A stretch of DNA of 40,837 nucleotides from assembly GCA_023419095.1 (NCBI GenBank), contig JAEZYN010000025.1:1-40837 (forward strand). The letters run 5' to 3'. The notes under the pieces were generated by a model. The model did not search any database. It was not told the DNA's origin and was given only the letters and a program-made list of their open reading frames with translations. This document shows positions 16,503 to 24,204 of this stretch, piece after piece (position 1 is the stretch's first letter; each line of letters begins with the position of its first letter). A program made the position numbers and the translations under genes. The DNA comes from Bacteroidota bacterium (GTDB taxonomy: Bacteria > Bacteroidota > Bacteroidia > Flavobacteriales > Weeksellaceae).

Positions 16503-17318
16503 ATGTCAGTACATTCCGAAATAAAAAAAATCACCACCGAAACTTTGCGAAAAATGAAATTCGACAAAGAGAAGATCACGATGCTCACCGCATATGATTT
16601 TACGACTGCCAAAATGGTGGACGCCGGTGGCGTAGAATCCATCCTTATCGGTGACTCGGCGGCTAATGTGATGGCTGGTTTTGAAACGACGCTGCCGATT
16701 ACTTTAGACCAAATGATCTACCACACGCAATGTGTTGTGCGCGGTGTACAACGTGCCCTTGTGGTTGCCGATCTACCCTTTGGATCTTACCAAAGCAATG
16801 CAGATAAAGCATTGGATTCCGCAGTGAGAATGATGAAAGAAGGCGGCGCACACGCCGTGAAAATCGAAGGCGGCGTAGAAATTGAAAAATCTATCCGAAA
16901 AATTATCAATGCAGGAATTCCGGTGATGGGTCATCTGGGCCTTACGCCACAATCGATTTACCAGTTCGGCACATATAAAGTGCGTGCAAAAGAAGATGCG
17001 GAAGCTGAAAAACTCTTGAGCGATGCTAAATTACTGGAAGAACTCGGCTGTTTTGCGCTTGTATTGGAGAAAATTCCGGCGAATCTTGCAAAAAAAGTGA
17101 CAGAGAGCATCTCGATTCCTACCATCGGAATCGGTGCGGGCGCCGACTGTGACGGGCAGGTGTTGGTATATCACGACATGGTGGGCATGAACCAGGGTTT
17201 TTCACCTAAATTCCTGAGACGCTATCTGGATCTTTATACCGAAATTACAGGCGCTGTTTCACAATTTGTAAAAGATGTCAAAACCGCCGATTTTCCTAAT
17301 CAAACTGAAAGTTACTAA
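16503..17318 (+). CDS. panB: 3-methyl-2-oxobutanoate hydroxymethyltransferase
   Basis: This enzyme transfers a hydroxymethyl group from methylene-tetrahydrofolate to 2-oxoisovalerate to make ketopantoate, the first step of pantothenate and CoA synthesis. The 271 residues match the family. Motifs are MLTAYDFTTAKMVDAGGVESILIGDS (metal and substrate site at the N-terminus), VVADLPFGSYQ, HAVKIEGG, MGHLGLTPQS and IPTIGIGAGADCDGQVLV, all in the order expected of PanB. The initial ATG gives about 10 extra residues before the conserved core. The next gene starts directly after its stop. Confidence 0.96.
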   Translation: MSVHSEIKKITTETLRKMKFDKEKITMLTAYDFTTAKMVDAGGVESILIGDSAANVMAGFETTLPITLDQMIYHTQCVVRGVQRALVVADLPFGSYQSNADKALDSAVRMMKEGGAHAVKIEGGVEIEKSIRKIINAGIPVMGHLGLTPQSIYQFGTYKVRAKEDAEAEKLLSDAKLLEELGCFALVLEKIPANLAKKVTESISIPTIGIGAGADCDGQVLVYHDMVGMNQGFSPKFLRRYLDLYTEITGAVSQFVKDVKTADFPNQTESY

Positions 17319-17651
17319 ATGAATACCAATACACAAACCATCCAGGGAATCCTGTCTATTGCTGCACTTCTATGCCTTATTGTAGGCTTTTTCAACCTGT
17401 TTTCGCCGGAAATCAATGACTTGCTTTACAACAGGGTTTTTTATATTCTGATTGGCGCCAGCTTCTATTTCCAGGCACCCACGCTCACGAACAAGAACAT
17501 GCTTTACCCGATGTATGCGGCTGCCGCGCTGTGTATAATCGGTGCTTTTCTGCCACGGGAATCGCAGCTTTCGGCTATAAAGACCATCGGGCTTTTTGCC
17601 GGCGTGCTACTTTCCATCTTCAACCGTCCGCGCACAATCCGTAGAAATTAA
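17319..17651 (+). CDS. hypothetical inner-membrane protein
   Basis: A 110-residue protein with three to four hydrophobic segments (about 10-28, 40-53, 62-77 and 87-102) and a basic end (NRPRTIRRN). Its ATG follows the panB stop with no gap, so it is co-transcribed. No known domain is recognised. Its stop codon overlaps the stop of the facing heme-binding protein gene (shared TTAA), leaving no room for a separate terminator between the two. Confidence 0.7.
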   Translation: MNTNTQTIQGILSIAALLCLIVGFFNLFSPEINDLLYNRVFYILIGASFYFQAPTLTNKNMLYPMYAAAALCIIGAFLPRESQLSAIKTIGLFAGVLLSIFNRPRTIRRN

Positions 17652-18106
17652 TACTCGCCGGATTTAAGTATTTCGTCAAAATAATTTGCTAATAATACCC
17701 GTTCAGCCTTCGCAAGATTGGCATCAGGATGCCGCGCAATGTAGGCGGGCAGCGGCATCGCGTATTCTTTCAGCGAATGAACACTGTTTTCGAGCATATT
17801 TTTTTTAAGATCGGGATTATAAGTACCCCAAACTGAAAGATTCAAATGCTCACGGCCTTCGTTGACATGATTTTTAATTGACCACGAAACTGGTGCTACA
17901 AAAGCATAATCGGGATAAACAGTTTCATTGGAATGGCAATCGTAACAGGCTTTTTTTAAGATTTTCTGCACAGCCGGCGGCGTTTTCATCAGGTTCACGA
18001 AATTTTCATCCTGTTCCACGGGTTTATTTGTGCGGTCGACCGGAATGAATTGAATCAATGCGAGGACGATTAGTGTCCAGTAAATAATATTTAGAAATAC
18101 TTTCAT
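17648..18106 (-). CDS. heme-binding domain protein (Haem_bd type, CxxCH)
   Basis: A 152-residue protein with one N-terminal membrane helix or uncleaved signal (about 3-20). A single c-type heme motif, KKACYDCHSNETVYPDY, is the hallmark of the Bacteroidota Haem_bd family, and PVSWSIKNHVNEGREHLNLS further on is also typical. It is probably a periplasmic membrane-anchored heme protein; the electron partner is unknown. Its ATG immediately follows the stop of the Ig-like lipoprotein gene, so the two are coupled. Confidence 0.85.
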   Translation of the reverse strand: MKVFLNIIYWTLIVLALIQFIPVDRTNKPVEQDENFVNLMKTPPAVQKILKKACYDCHSNETVYPDYAFVAPVSWSIKNHVNEGREHLNLSVWGTYNPDLKKNMLENSVHSLKEYAMPLPAYIARHPDANLAKAERVLLANYFDEILKSGEY

Positions 18107-19774
18107 TTAAGGATTAGCAGGTGTAGTAGAGGATTCATTAGAAGATTTCAGTGCAGGCTGATCTGTTGTGGCTTTTAAATTCCAGTTTTCACGGATTTCC
18201 CAAAGTGGCCGAATTTCAATTGATTTATCGAAAACATACACATCTTCTGCAAATTCTTCTGCTAGCAGATCTGCAGAATCCCAAATCCCGTTTTCATTGT
18301 TGTCAACCAGGATTCGGGCTTTGTAAGTTCCTGGTTTTAAAGCTTTAAATGTAAAACTTGATCCTTTGCCAAATGTGGAATATGCGATTTTATTGTTTTC
18401 ATTGAGTAGCTGAAACCAAAATGCCTGTTCAGGCGCATTTTCTAAAGTAATGACCAACGTACCATAGTTCTCGGTCTTATCGGCTTCGAAGTCGAATCGG
18501 TAAGACTTGGGAAGCGAAGTGTAGAACGAACTCAGACTTTCGCGCGGAACGGTGAGCGAATATTTTTTTCCTTCTTTAAATTCACTTTCAACCTTCACTT
18601 CAAACGGATTATTTTCATTAATCCTTGCCGTGAAAGGCTGCGATATACTGTCTGAAACCAATGTCCATTTATCGGTCTCGATATTGTCGATAATATAGTT
18701 TGACGAAATTGTCAACTGATTCTCAGGCGGTAAAAGGTTTCCTTTTGTATTTGTAATAGTGAGTTCGTTTCGGGTGTTGTATCGGTAAAACAGGGACACA
18801 GAATCCTGTTTTGTGCCGTCGTCATAGCTGAAGCGCAGGTTCTCACTACCCGAAATGCCTACATTGTGTTTTTGGGCATCAAACCAAATATGCACAGAGT
18901 CTGATTTTGCTTTGTGCGTCACTTTGTAATCCTGTAGTTTTTGATTTAATGAGAGCACTTTCACGGTTTGCGGATTTCCCTCAAAAGTCATCAGTATGCC
19001 GCCCGGCGACTCTTTCATTTCCACATATTTCACGGGCTTGCGTGAAGGAAAGAGCGTCAAATTAAGTCCGGAAATACTTTTGTCAAGCGTAACCGGTTCC
19101 TTAAAAAATGCCACATTTTCTTTTCCCGGATCATATACAGAATTGGAATTCACATCTTCAAAAGCCAAAATACGGTAGCTGCCGGGTGAAAGATAATTAA
19201 GTTCAAAATAACCGTCCGGATCCGCTTTCGTGATGTAGTAAGGCTTCTGTCGGTAATCCATCGTATCTTTTGCGGCGTAGAGACCTACCACCAAATCCTT
19301 CTCTGCCGAAACTGAAGTTTCCTCAGCCAAAAGGTCTTTTAGTTCACCGCTTATATAAAGCTCATCAATTTTTTCGCCGGTAGAAAAGGCGAAATTATAA
19401 TAGCGCAAAGGGTTTCCCTCATTATTATCCTGAATTGCATTACCAAAATTAAAATTATACGTGGTATTAGCCTGCAGTGTATCATCCCATTTGATGAGCA
19501 AATATTTATTCGCCATTCCGGAAGGGATAATTTTGGTCATCTTCCGCAGCGGGGGAGAAATAATCAGTTGCCGGTTGATGTCTTTTAATGTTATATACTC
19601 ATCAAAATCGATCCGCAGTTCCCGTATGTCGCGCGGGACATTTACCCTTGAAGTGTCAATGTTTGAGCTTACCACCTGCGGCGGCAAGGTGTCACGTTCT
19701 CCACCCACAGGCGATCCCACGCGTGCGCACGAAAAAAGCAGAAGGCTCAGAAAGAGAAAGATAACTTTCTTCAT
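18107..19774 (-). CDS. Ig-like (Big_5) domain lipoprotein
   Basis: The ATG at 19774 gives a 555-residue protein with a lipoprotein signal peptide (MKKVIFLFLSLLLFSC). An upstream in-frame start would add 19 residues before the signal and is rejected. The first domain (DTLPPQVVSSNIDTSR...LRIDFDEYITLKD...FSTGEKID) is the bacterial Ig-like fold annotated Big_5. Later parts have two or more beta-rich repeats with the pattern PGSYRILAFEDVNSNSVYD and KPGTYKARILVDNNENGIWD, which look like SdrD/carboxypeptidase-regulatory-like beta domains. It is likely surface- or periplasm-exposed. Conserved in flavobacteria; function unknown. Confidence 0.85.
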   Translation of the reverse strand: MKKVIFLFLSLLLFSCARVGSPVGGERDTLPPQVVSSNIDTSRVNVPRDIRELRIDFDEYITLKDINRQLIISPPLRKMTKIIPSGMANKYLLIKWDDTLQANTTYNFNFGNAIQDNNEGNPLRYYNFAFSTGEKIDELYISGELKDLLAEETSVSAEKDLVVGLYAAKDTMDYRQKPYYITKADPDGYFELNYLSPGSYRILAFEDVNSNSVYDPGKENVAFFKEPVTLDKSISGLNLTLFPSRKPVKYVEMKESPGGILMTFEGNPQTVKVLSLNQKLQDYKVTHKAKSDSVHIWFDAQKHNVGISGSENLRFSYDDGTKQDSVSLFYRYNTRNELTITNTKGNLLPPENQLTISSNYIIDNIETDKWTLVSDSISQPFTARINENNPFEVKVESEFKEGKKYSLTVPRESLSSFYTSLPKSYRFDFEADKTENYGTLVITLENAPEQAFWFQLLNENNKIAYSTFGKGSSFTFKALKPGTYKARILVDNNENGIWDSADLLAEEFAEDVYVFDKSIEIRPLWEIRENWNLKATTDQPALKSSNESSTTPANP

Positions 19775-19805
19775 TAAAAAATGATATTTCAGCAAAAATA
19801 TGAAA

Positions 19806-21080
19806 TTATTCGCTGTAAGGCCCTCCTGCATCTGCTTGCGGCATCGCAGCAGGAACGGTAAGTGCAGGTCTTTCCTGCATTATTTTTGCCAGTTTTTCTG
19901 TCTCAGGTGGAAAATCTTCAAAAAGTCCCGAGAGTGCCAGCGATGTGTAAACCCTCTGCGAATATTTATTTCCAATCGCAATTATGGTAACATTTGATTT
20001 CAGTAAATGTGCAAAAACGGAATTCGTTCCGTGCCACCAGCCATTATGGTAAGTGAGTTTTTCTCCGTTTCCAAAAATCTTCATGCGGAAGCCCAAACCA
20101 TAATTATTCACGCCCGGTCTTTCATTGCTGTATGGCTCAAAAACCATTTTGTGAAGGTCTGCACGCAGGAAATTTTTAGCATAAAGTGCTTTGGAAAAGT
20201 TTAGCAGATCACGAGGCGTGGTGTATACATTCTTATCACCGTAAATCGCATCCAGTTTATCATAAGGATAGACTTTTGGGCCGCGCTGAAAGAATGATTT
20301 TGCTGCCGTAGCAGTGTCTTTTTCCTGAAAAATGTAAGTATTTTTCATTCTTAAAGGCCGGAAAACGATCTGTTGCATGGCCTCGGGAAACGGGACTCCG
20401 GTCACTTTTTCTACAAGCGAGGCAAGAAGCGCATAATTGGTATTGCAATACATGAATCCTGTGTCGCTTTGCCGCGAAAGTTCAGGTTTGTAGCGGATCA
20501 GCAAATTCAAAACGTCACGGTTTGTGATAAATTCTTTTGAAAGCTCTGCGGGCGCGGGCGTAATTTTATCGATAAAATACTCATATTTCGGCAGACCGCT
20601 GCGTTGGTTCAGTAAATTAAGCACAGTCACCTTTGGGTAAGGAAAACCGGGAAAATATTTGGAGAGTGGATCGTCAAGCGCGATTTTGCCTGCTTCAACA
20701 AGTTTCAACGTTGCTATGGCAGTCATCGATTTAGAAACTGATGCCACGTGCAGCGCAACGGTATCGTTGATGGGCACCTGCCGATTATCCTGGCTGTATC
20801 CGCGGTAACTTTCGTAGATTACTTTGTCGCCTTTAGCAATTAATAAGCTGCCCCAAAGGTCACCCTGTTCCCAAACTTTCCGGTAATAATTATCGATGAC
20901 GGAAATAATCGAATCTTTGTTCTTCAGGCGGTTGTCTTTATTTTTAAAAATACCGTCAAGATCGATTTCGCCAAAGTTTGGCAGGTTGGTGGGCGGCACG
21001 GTTTCGCCGCTTTCTTTTTTACACGAAATAATAAGGAAGCTGAAAATCAGAAGTAGAAAAATCCTTCGGAATGTTGTCAT
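19806..21080 (-). CDS. serine hydrolase of the beta-lactamase class C/PBP family, lipoprotein
   Basis: 424 residues from ATG 21080, which gives a clean lipoprotein signal (FSFLIISC, Cys20). The active-site set of the family is complete: S-V-S-K at 114-117 (nucleophile Ser114), Y-C-N at 211-213 and H-N-G at 345-347 in the place of the K-T-G box. These enzymes include D-aminopeptidases, esterases and penicillin-binding-like peptidases; resistance to beta-lactams cannot be inferred. It is probably on the periplasmic or outer surface. It is followed after 31 bases by the Ig-like lipoprotein gene on the same strand. Confidence 0.9.
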   Translation of the reverse strand: MTTFRRIFLLLIFSFLIISCKKESGETVPPTNLPNFGEIDLDGIFKNKDNRLKNKDSIISVIDNYYRKVWEQGDLWGSLLIAKGDKVIYESYRGYSQDNRQVPINDTVALHVASVSKSMTAIATLKLVEAGKIALDDPLSKYFPGFPYPKVTVLNLLNQRSGLPKYEYFIDKITPAPAELSKEFITNRDVLNLLIRYKPELSRQSDTGFMYCNTNYALLASLVEKVTGVPFPEAMQQIVFRPLRMKNTYIFQEKDTATAAKSFFQRGPKVYPYDKLDAIYGDKNVYTTPRDLLNFSKALYAKNFLRADLHKMVFEPYSNERPGVNNYGLGFRMKIFGNGEKLTYHNGWWHGTNSVFAHLLKSNVTIIAIGNKYSQRVYTSLALSGLFEDFPPETEKLAKIMQERPALTVPAAMPQADAGGPYSE

Positions 21081-21163
21081 CAAAAAGGCAGTTGAGCATA
21101 AAAAGTGACGCAAGGTAAGGGGATTTTGGCAGATTAAGGTATGCCTGGCGTCATAAAAGAATG

Positions 21164-22099
21164 TTAATTTGGCTGAAATTCCGCTTTAATCTTATCAACG
21201 ATCACCTGCGCGAGTTTTTCTTTGCTCTGAACAGTCCATCCGGCAATATGCGGCGTAATGATCGCATTTTCAGAACTTAGGAGATATTGCAGGTCTTCGT
21301 TTACTATTTCTAAATTTTCAAATGAGGCTTTTTCAAATTCCAGAACATCAAGACATGCACCTTTGATTTTACCGGATTTCAGCGCAGCCACCAAATCTTT
21401 TGTATGGACATTTTTGCCACGTGCGGTATTGATCAAGTAGAAATTCTTGTGCATTCCCGAAATCAGTTTTTCATCTACAAAATGCAGAGTGTCCGGTGTT
21501 TCGGGCAGGTGAATGCTGAGTATGTCGGCTTCTTTTTTTAAATTTTCCAATGACACCTGGCGGGCGAAACCGTCGGAAATGTCGGGCAAAATATCATAAA
21601 AAATCACGTCCAGACCAAACCCGGAAAGTCTTTTTGCCACAGCTTTGCCCATCACGCCATACCCGATGATGCCGAACGTTTTTCCCAGAAGTTCATCGCC
21701 ACGGTTTTCCTCCCGGCGCCAGATGCCTTCTTTTACTTCAAGTGATGAGATTTGCAGCCGGTGCATCAGCATTAAAAGCATTCCCATCACATGTTCGGCG
21801 ACGGCATCACGGTTACCTTCCGGCGAATTAATGAGTTTAATCCCTTGTGATTTTGCAAATTCACATGCGATATTTTCCATACCGGAACCGACGCGCGCGA
21901 TGAATTTTAGCTGGGTCGCATGTTCGAGAAAATTTCGGTCCAGCGGAATGCGGCTGCGGATTATTATTCCTTCATAATCAGCTATTTTCGCACAAATTTC
22001 CGCATAACCGGATTCAAAATCATTTTCCAAAACAAAACCCGCAGCTGAAAGTTGCCCGGTAATCAGCGGATGATTTTTATCGATTTGCAGAATTTTCAT
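21164..22099 (-). CDS. D-2-hydroxyacid dehydrogenase (SerA-like)
   Basis: A 311-residue NAD-dependent dehydrogenase. The NAD-binding site is GIIGYGVMGKAVAKRL followed by an acidic residue in VIFYD. The catalytic Arg is in INTARGKNVH, the Glu in the CLDVLEFE region and the His in ITPHIAGWT. The family covers phosphoglycerate, hydroxypyruvate and related oxoacid reductases. There is no C-terminal ACT domain, so it is the short form. The substrate cannot be fixed from sequence; SerA activity is possible, but serC and serB are not nearby. Confidence 0.88.
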   Translation of the reverse strand: MKILQIDKNHPLITGQLSAAGFVLENDFESGYAEICAKIADYEGIIIRSRIPLDRNFLEHATQLKFIARVGSGMENIACEFAKSQGIKLINSPEGNRDAVAEHVMGMLLMLMHRLQISSLEVKEGIWRREENRGDELLGKTFGIIGYGVMGKAVAKRLSGFGLDVIFYDILPDISDGFARQVSLENLKKEADILSIHLPETPDTLHFVDEKLISGMHKNFYLINTARGKNVHTKDLVAALKSGKIKGACLDVLEFEKASFENLEIVNEDLQYLLSSENAIITPHIAGWTVQSKEKLAQVIVDKIKAEFQPN

Positions 22100-22127
22100 T
22101 TCCGGAATTCTAAGATGGCAATCAGTT

Positions 22128-22643
22128 TTAGTTACCGAAAAGCTTTTTTAATTCAACCGAATCTGCCGCTTTCATCCTCCCGGAAAGTATCAGTGAAAGT
22201 TCTTTACGCCGCAGAGCCGCGTCGAATCTGAGTTTTTCCTCTTCAGTCTCGGGTTCCATTTCCGGAATCGGGATGGGCCGGTTAAATTCATCAACCGCCA
22301 CAAACGTATAAATACCTTCGTTGGTGTGTATTTTCTTCTGATTAATAGGATCGTCCAGCCACACGTCCACATAGATCTCCATCGACGTCGAAAAGGCGCG
22401 CGAAACTTTGGATTCCAAAACCACGATGCCACCTTCCGGAATAGGATGGTTGAACGACACGTGGTTCACAGAAGCAGTTACCACACGTCGTTCACAATGC
22501 CGTGCCGCGGAAATAGATGCGCAGCGGTCCATTTTGGCGAGCAGTTCACCACCGAAAAGGTTGCGCAGGGAATTCGTTTCGTTTGGCAGGACTATATTGG
22601 TCATTACCGTCAAAGATTCGGACGCTTTTTTTATTTTCCCCAT
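22128..22643 (-). CDS. acyl-CoA thioesterase, hotdog fold (YciA/BACH-like)
   Basis: A 171-residue protein that hydrolyses acyl-CoA to free acid and CoA in the cytoplasm. The segment VLPNETNSLRNLFGGELLAKMDRCASISAARHC is the family's hotdog helix with the active-site Asn/Gly/Asp set, followed by VTASVNHVSFNHPIPEGGIV. The C-terminal end is helical and charged. It lies 8 bases after the stop of the HU-CCDC81-like gene and may be transcribed with it. Confidence 0.9.
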   Translation of the reverse strand: MGKIKKASESLTVMTNIVLPNETNSLRNLFGGELLAKMDRCASISAARHCERRVVTASVNHVSFNHPIPEGGIVVLESKVSRAFSTSMEIYVDVWLDDPINQKKIHTNEGIYTFVAVDEFNRPIPIPEMEPETEEEKLRFDAALRRKELSLILSGRMKAADSVELKKLFGN

Positions 22644-22651
22644 CGTGTTTT

Positions 22652-23344
22652 TTATTTTTTTAAAGATATAGTGGTGTTAACTGTGCTCCGGAGACTGTCA
22701 ACCGAACTCGAATCGGGAACATTTTTAAATTTTAATGAGTCGGAAAGCGGTGTCTTAATCACTGCGGCTGGTTTTGGTTTCGGAGTGTCAAACAGGGTGC
22801 GCGCGCCGAAAACTGTTTCAGGTTTTACGATACCTAAATAGAACAGAACCGAAAGAATTAAGATCAGGGGCAAAAGCCAGTAAGCGGAAGTCCGCAGCTG
22901 ATAGTCAGCTTGGCGCGTTTTGCGGGATTTGGCTATTTTAGCCAGATTAATTTCTTCCAGCCCATAAAAATCCGGTGCAGTGTTTTGGAGTTTTTCACCC
23001 TTGAAAACAAGTTCACTGTCATTTAAATAAAACCTGCCAACGCCTTCGATCTCCAGACTTTGTTCGTTTTGCAGCGCAGCTTTCCAAAAACTTACCTGCT
23101 TTTGAATTTCCATTGCAGCCGCAGCCGTAGAAATTGATTTTTTGGACGCCACGAATGCTGTAAAATCAGTTGTCTCCGTATCATCTGAATCATCGAAACC
23201 GATTTCCAGACCTGGCGGTGAAATAGTTTTCGCGTCCGATTCTATCTGCGCGGGAATATTTTGAAAATAAAAAGAACCGAAACCCGAAAATGTAAGGCGG
23301 CTGTTGTTTTTAAGAAATTCTAAAATGAGAGATGAAAAACCCAT
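22652..23344 (-). CDS. HU-CCDC81-like membrane protein without SPOR domain
   Basis: 230 residues from ATG 23344; an upstream TTG is not used because it lies in the promoter. The N-terminal ~130 residues have the double HU-CCDC81 pattern (LTFSGFGSFYFQ, ISPPGLEIGFD, LEIEGVGRFYLND, PDFYGLEEINL). A single membrane helix follows (about 155-175), then a ~55-residue Ser/Thr/Pro-rich periplasmic tail. Well-known relatives carry a C-terminal peptidoglycan-binding SPOR domain; I do not see one here. It is likely a division- or envelope-linked protein with its N-terminal domain in the cytoplasm. Confidence 0.65.
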   Translation of the reverse strand: MGFSSLILEFLKNNSRLTFSGFGSFYFQNIPAQIESDAKTISPPGLEIGFDDSDDTETTDFTAFVASKKSISTAAAAMEIQKQVSFWKAALQNEQSLEIEGVGRFYLNDSELVFKGEKLQNTAPDFYGLEEINLAKIAKSRKTRQADYQLRTSAYWLLPLILILSVLFYLGIVKPETVFGARTLFDTPKPKPAAVIKTPLSDSLKFKNVPDSSSVDSLRSTVNTTISLKK

Positions 23345-23350
23345 ATGGCG

Positions 23351-23382
23351 CAAATTTATAGCTTTTGAAGCACTTTTTCAAA
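23351..23382 (-). promoter_or_regulatory. promoter of the HU-CCDC81-like gene, abutting its start codon
   Basis: On the minus strand TTTG (23382-23379), 20 bases, then TAAATTTG (23358-23351) is a full consensus promoter. The -7 box ends 6 bases before the ATG, so the transcript would begin at or within about 3 bases of the start codon. Confidence 0.7.
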
Positions 23383-23437
23383 ACAAATAAAGACTGCTGT
23401 GATGCAGTCTTTAAAAATAATTAAATATAACCAGTTC

Positions 23438-24122
23438 TTATTTTCTGAATTTTACCGTTTTCGTGTCTTTACCGTTGCTCAATTTCACAATATATAATCC
23501 GCTGCGCGTTACGCCTAAATCAATGCCTGCTGCAGTACCCTGACCTGAAAAGCTCTTGACCAGTTTCCCGGACATTTCGTATACGGCTACTGAAATGTTA
23601 CCTTTCATTGACGTGAAAAGTTTACCGTTTGCTACTACTGCTTTTGTCGCTACATCGTTCTGTGAAACAGCTAAAGCAACCAATGTTGTAGGTGTGAAAC
23701 CAAAATTATTAGCCATCAGATCGGCCGACTGGCTGGTGGCGCCGTTTTGCTGATTTTTAAACACAAAACCCAGGTTGCTTACTGTAGTTCCCGTTGGAAA
23801 AACACGGTCACCGTCGGTGAAAATTTTTGTGTTCAGATTGATGGTTCCTACGTATGCATTCGCGGCTTCATTCCAGTTCATTTCTACGTTCGAGTTGCTC
23901 CAGGCATCATTGTATGTGGTACCGGTAGAATTGTCCGCCGCATTACTCCAAACATGCACCCAAAATGTAGGTATCTGGAAACCAAGGACTGTAGATAGAG
24001 TAGTCATTTGCCGCGCCGTAAGTAAGCTGTACGATTCCTGGGGAGTTGACCTGTACCGTAAGCTGACCGAACGCAGTGATCGACGCAAATACCATTAGCA
24101 ATAAAGAAGAAAGTTTTTTCAT
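23438..24122 (-). pseudogene. T9SS type A sorting-domain protein interrupted by a frameshift
   Basis: The gene starts at ATG 24122 with a good signal peptide (MKKLSSLLLMVFASITAFGQ) and reads YGAANDYSIYSPW before hitting a stop at 23943. The continuation lies in another frame from about 23985 to 23438: a beta-rich domain (HVWSNAADNSTGTTYNDAW, then FVFKNQQNGATSQSADLM) and a C-terminal type A sorting domain ending TVKFRK. Removing one base in the CCTTGG near 23984 joins the two into one smooth protein of about 227 residues. The intact form would be exported by the type IX system and its tail removed. The base may be a true mutation or a sequencing error. Confidence 0.8.
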
Positions 24123-24150
24123 AAATGTTGTTTTTTAAAATTATTGTGGT

Positions 24151-24158
24151 CAAAATTA
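24151..24158 (-). promoter_or_regulatory. -7 box (TAATTTTG) of the T9SS protein gene
   Basis: TAATTTTG on the minus strand fits TAnnTTTG and predicts a leader of about 23 bases. No clear -33 TTG. Confidence 0.4.
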
Positions 24159-24204
24159 ATAAAAATTCAAACATTTTTGAAAACACGTGGAAGAAAGTAA
24201 AAAT

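Noticed and set aside
19775..19831. Longer N-terminus for the Ig-like lipoprotein
   Set aside because: The upstream residues would precede a complete lipoprotein signal peptide starting at MKKVIF.
19806..21080. Beta-lactam resistance gene
   Set aside because: The class C/PBP serine hydrolase family is broad; the motif set does not show resistance activity.
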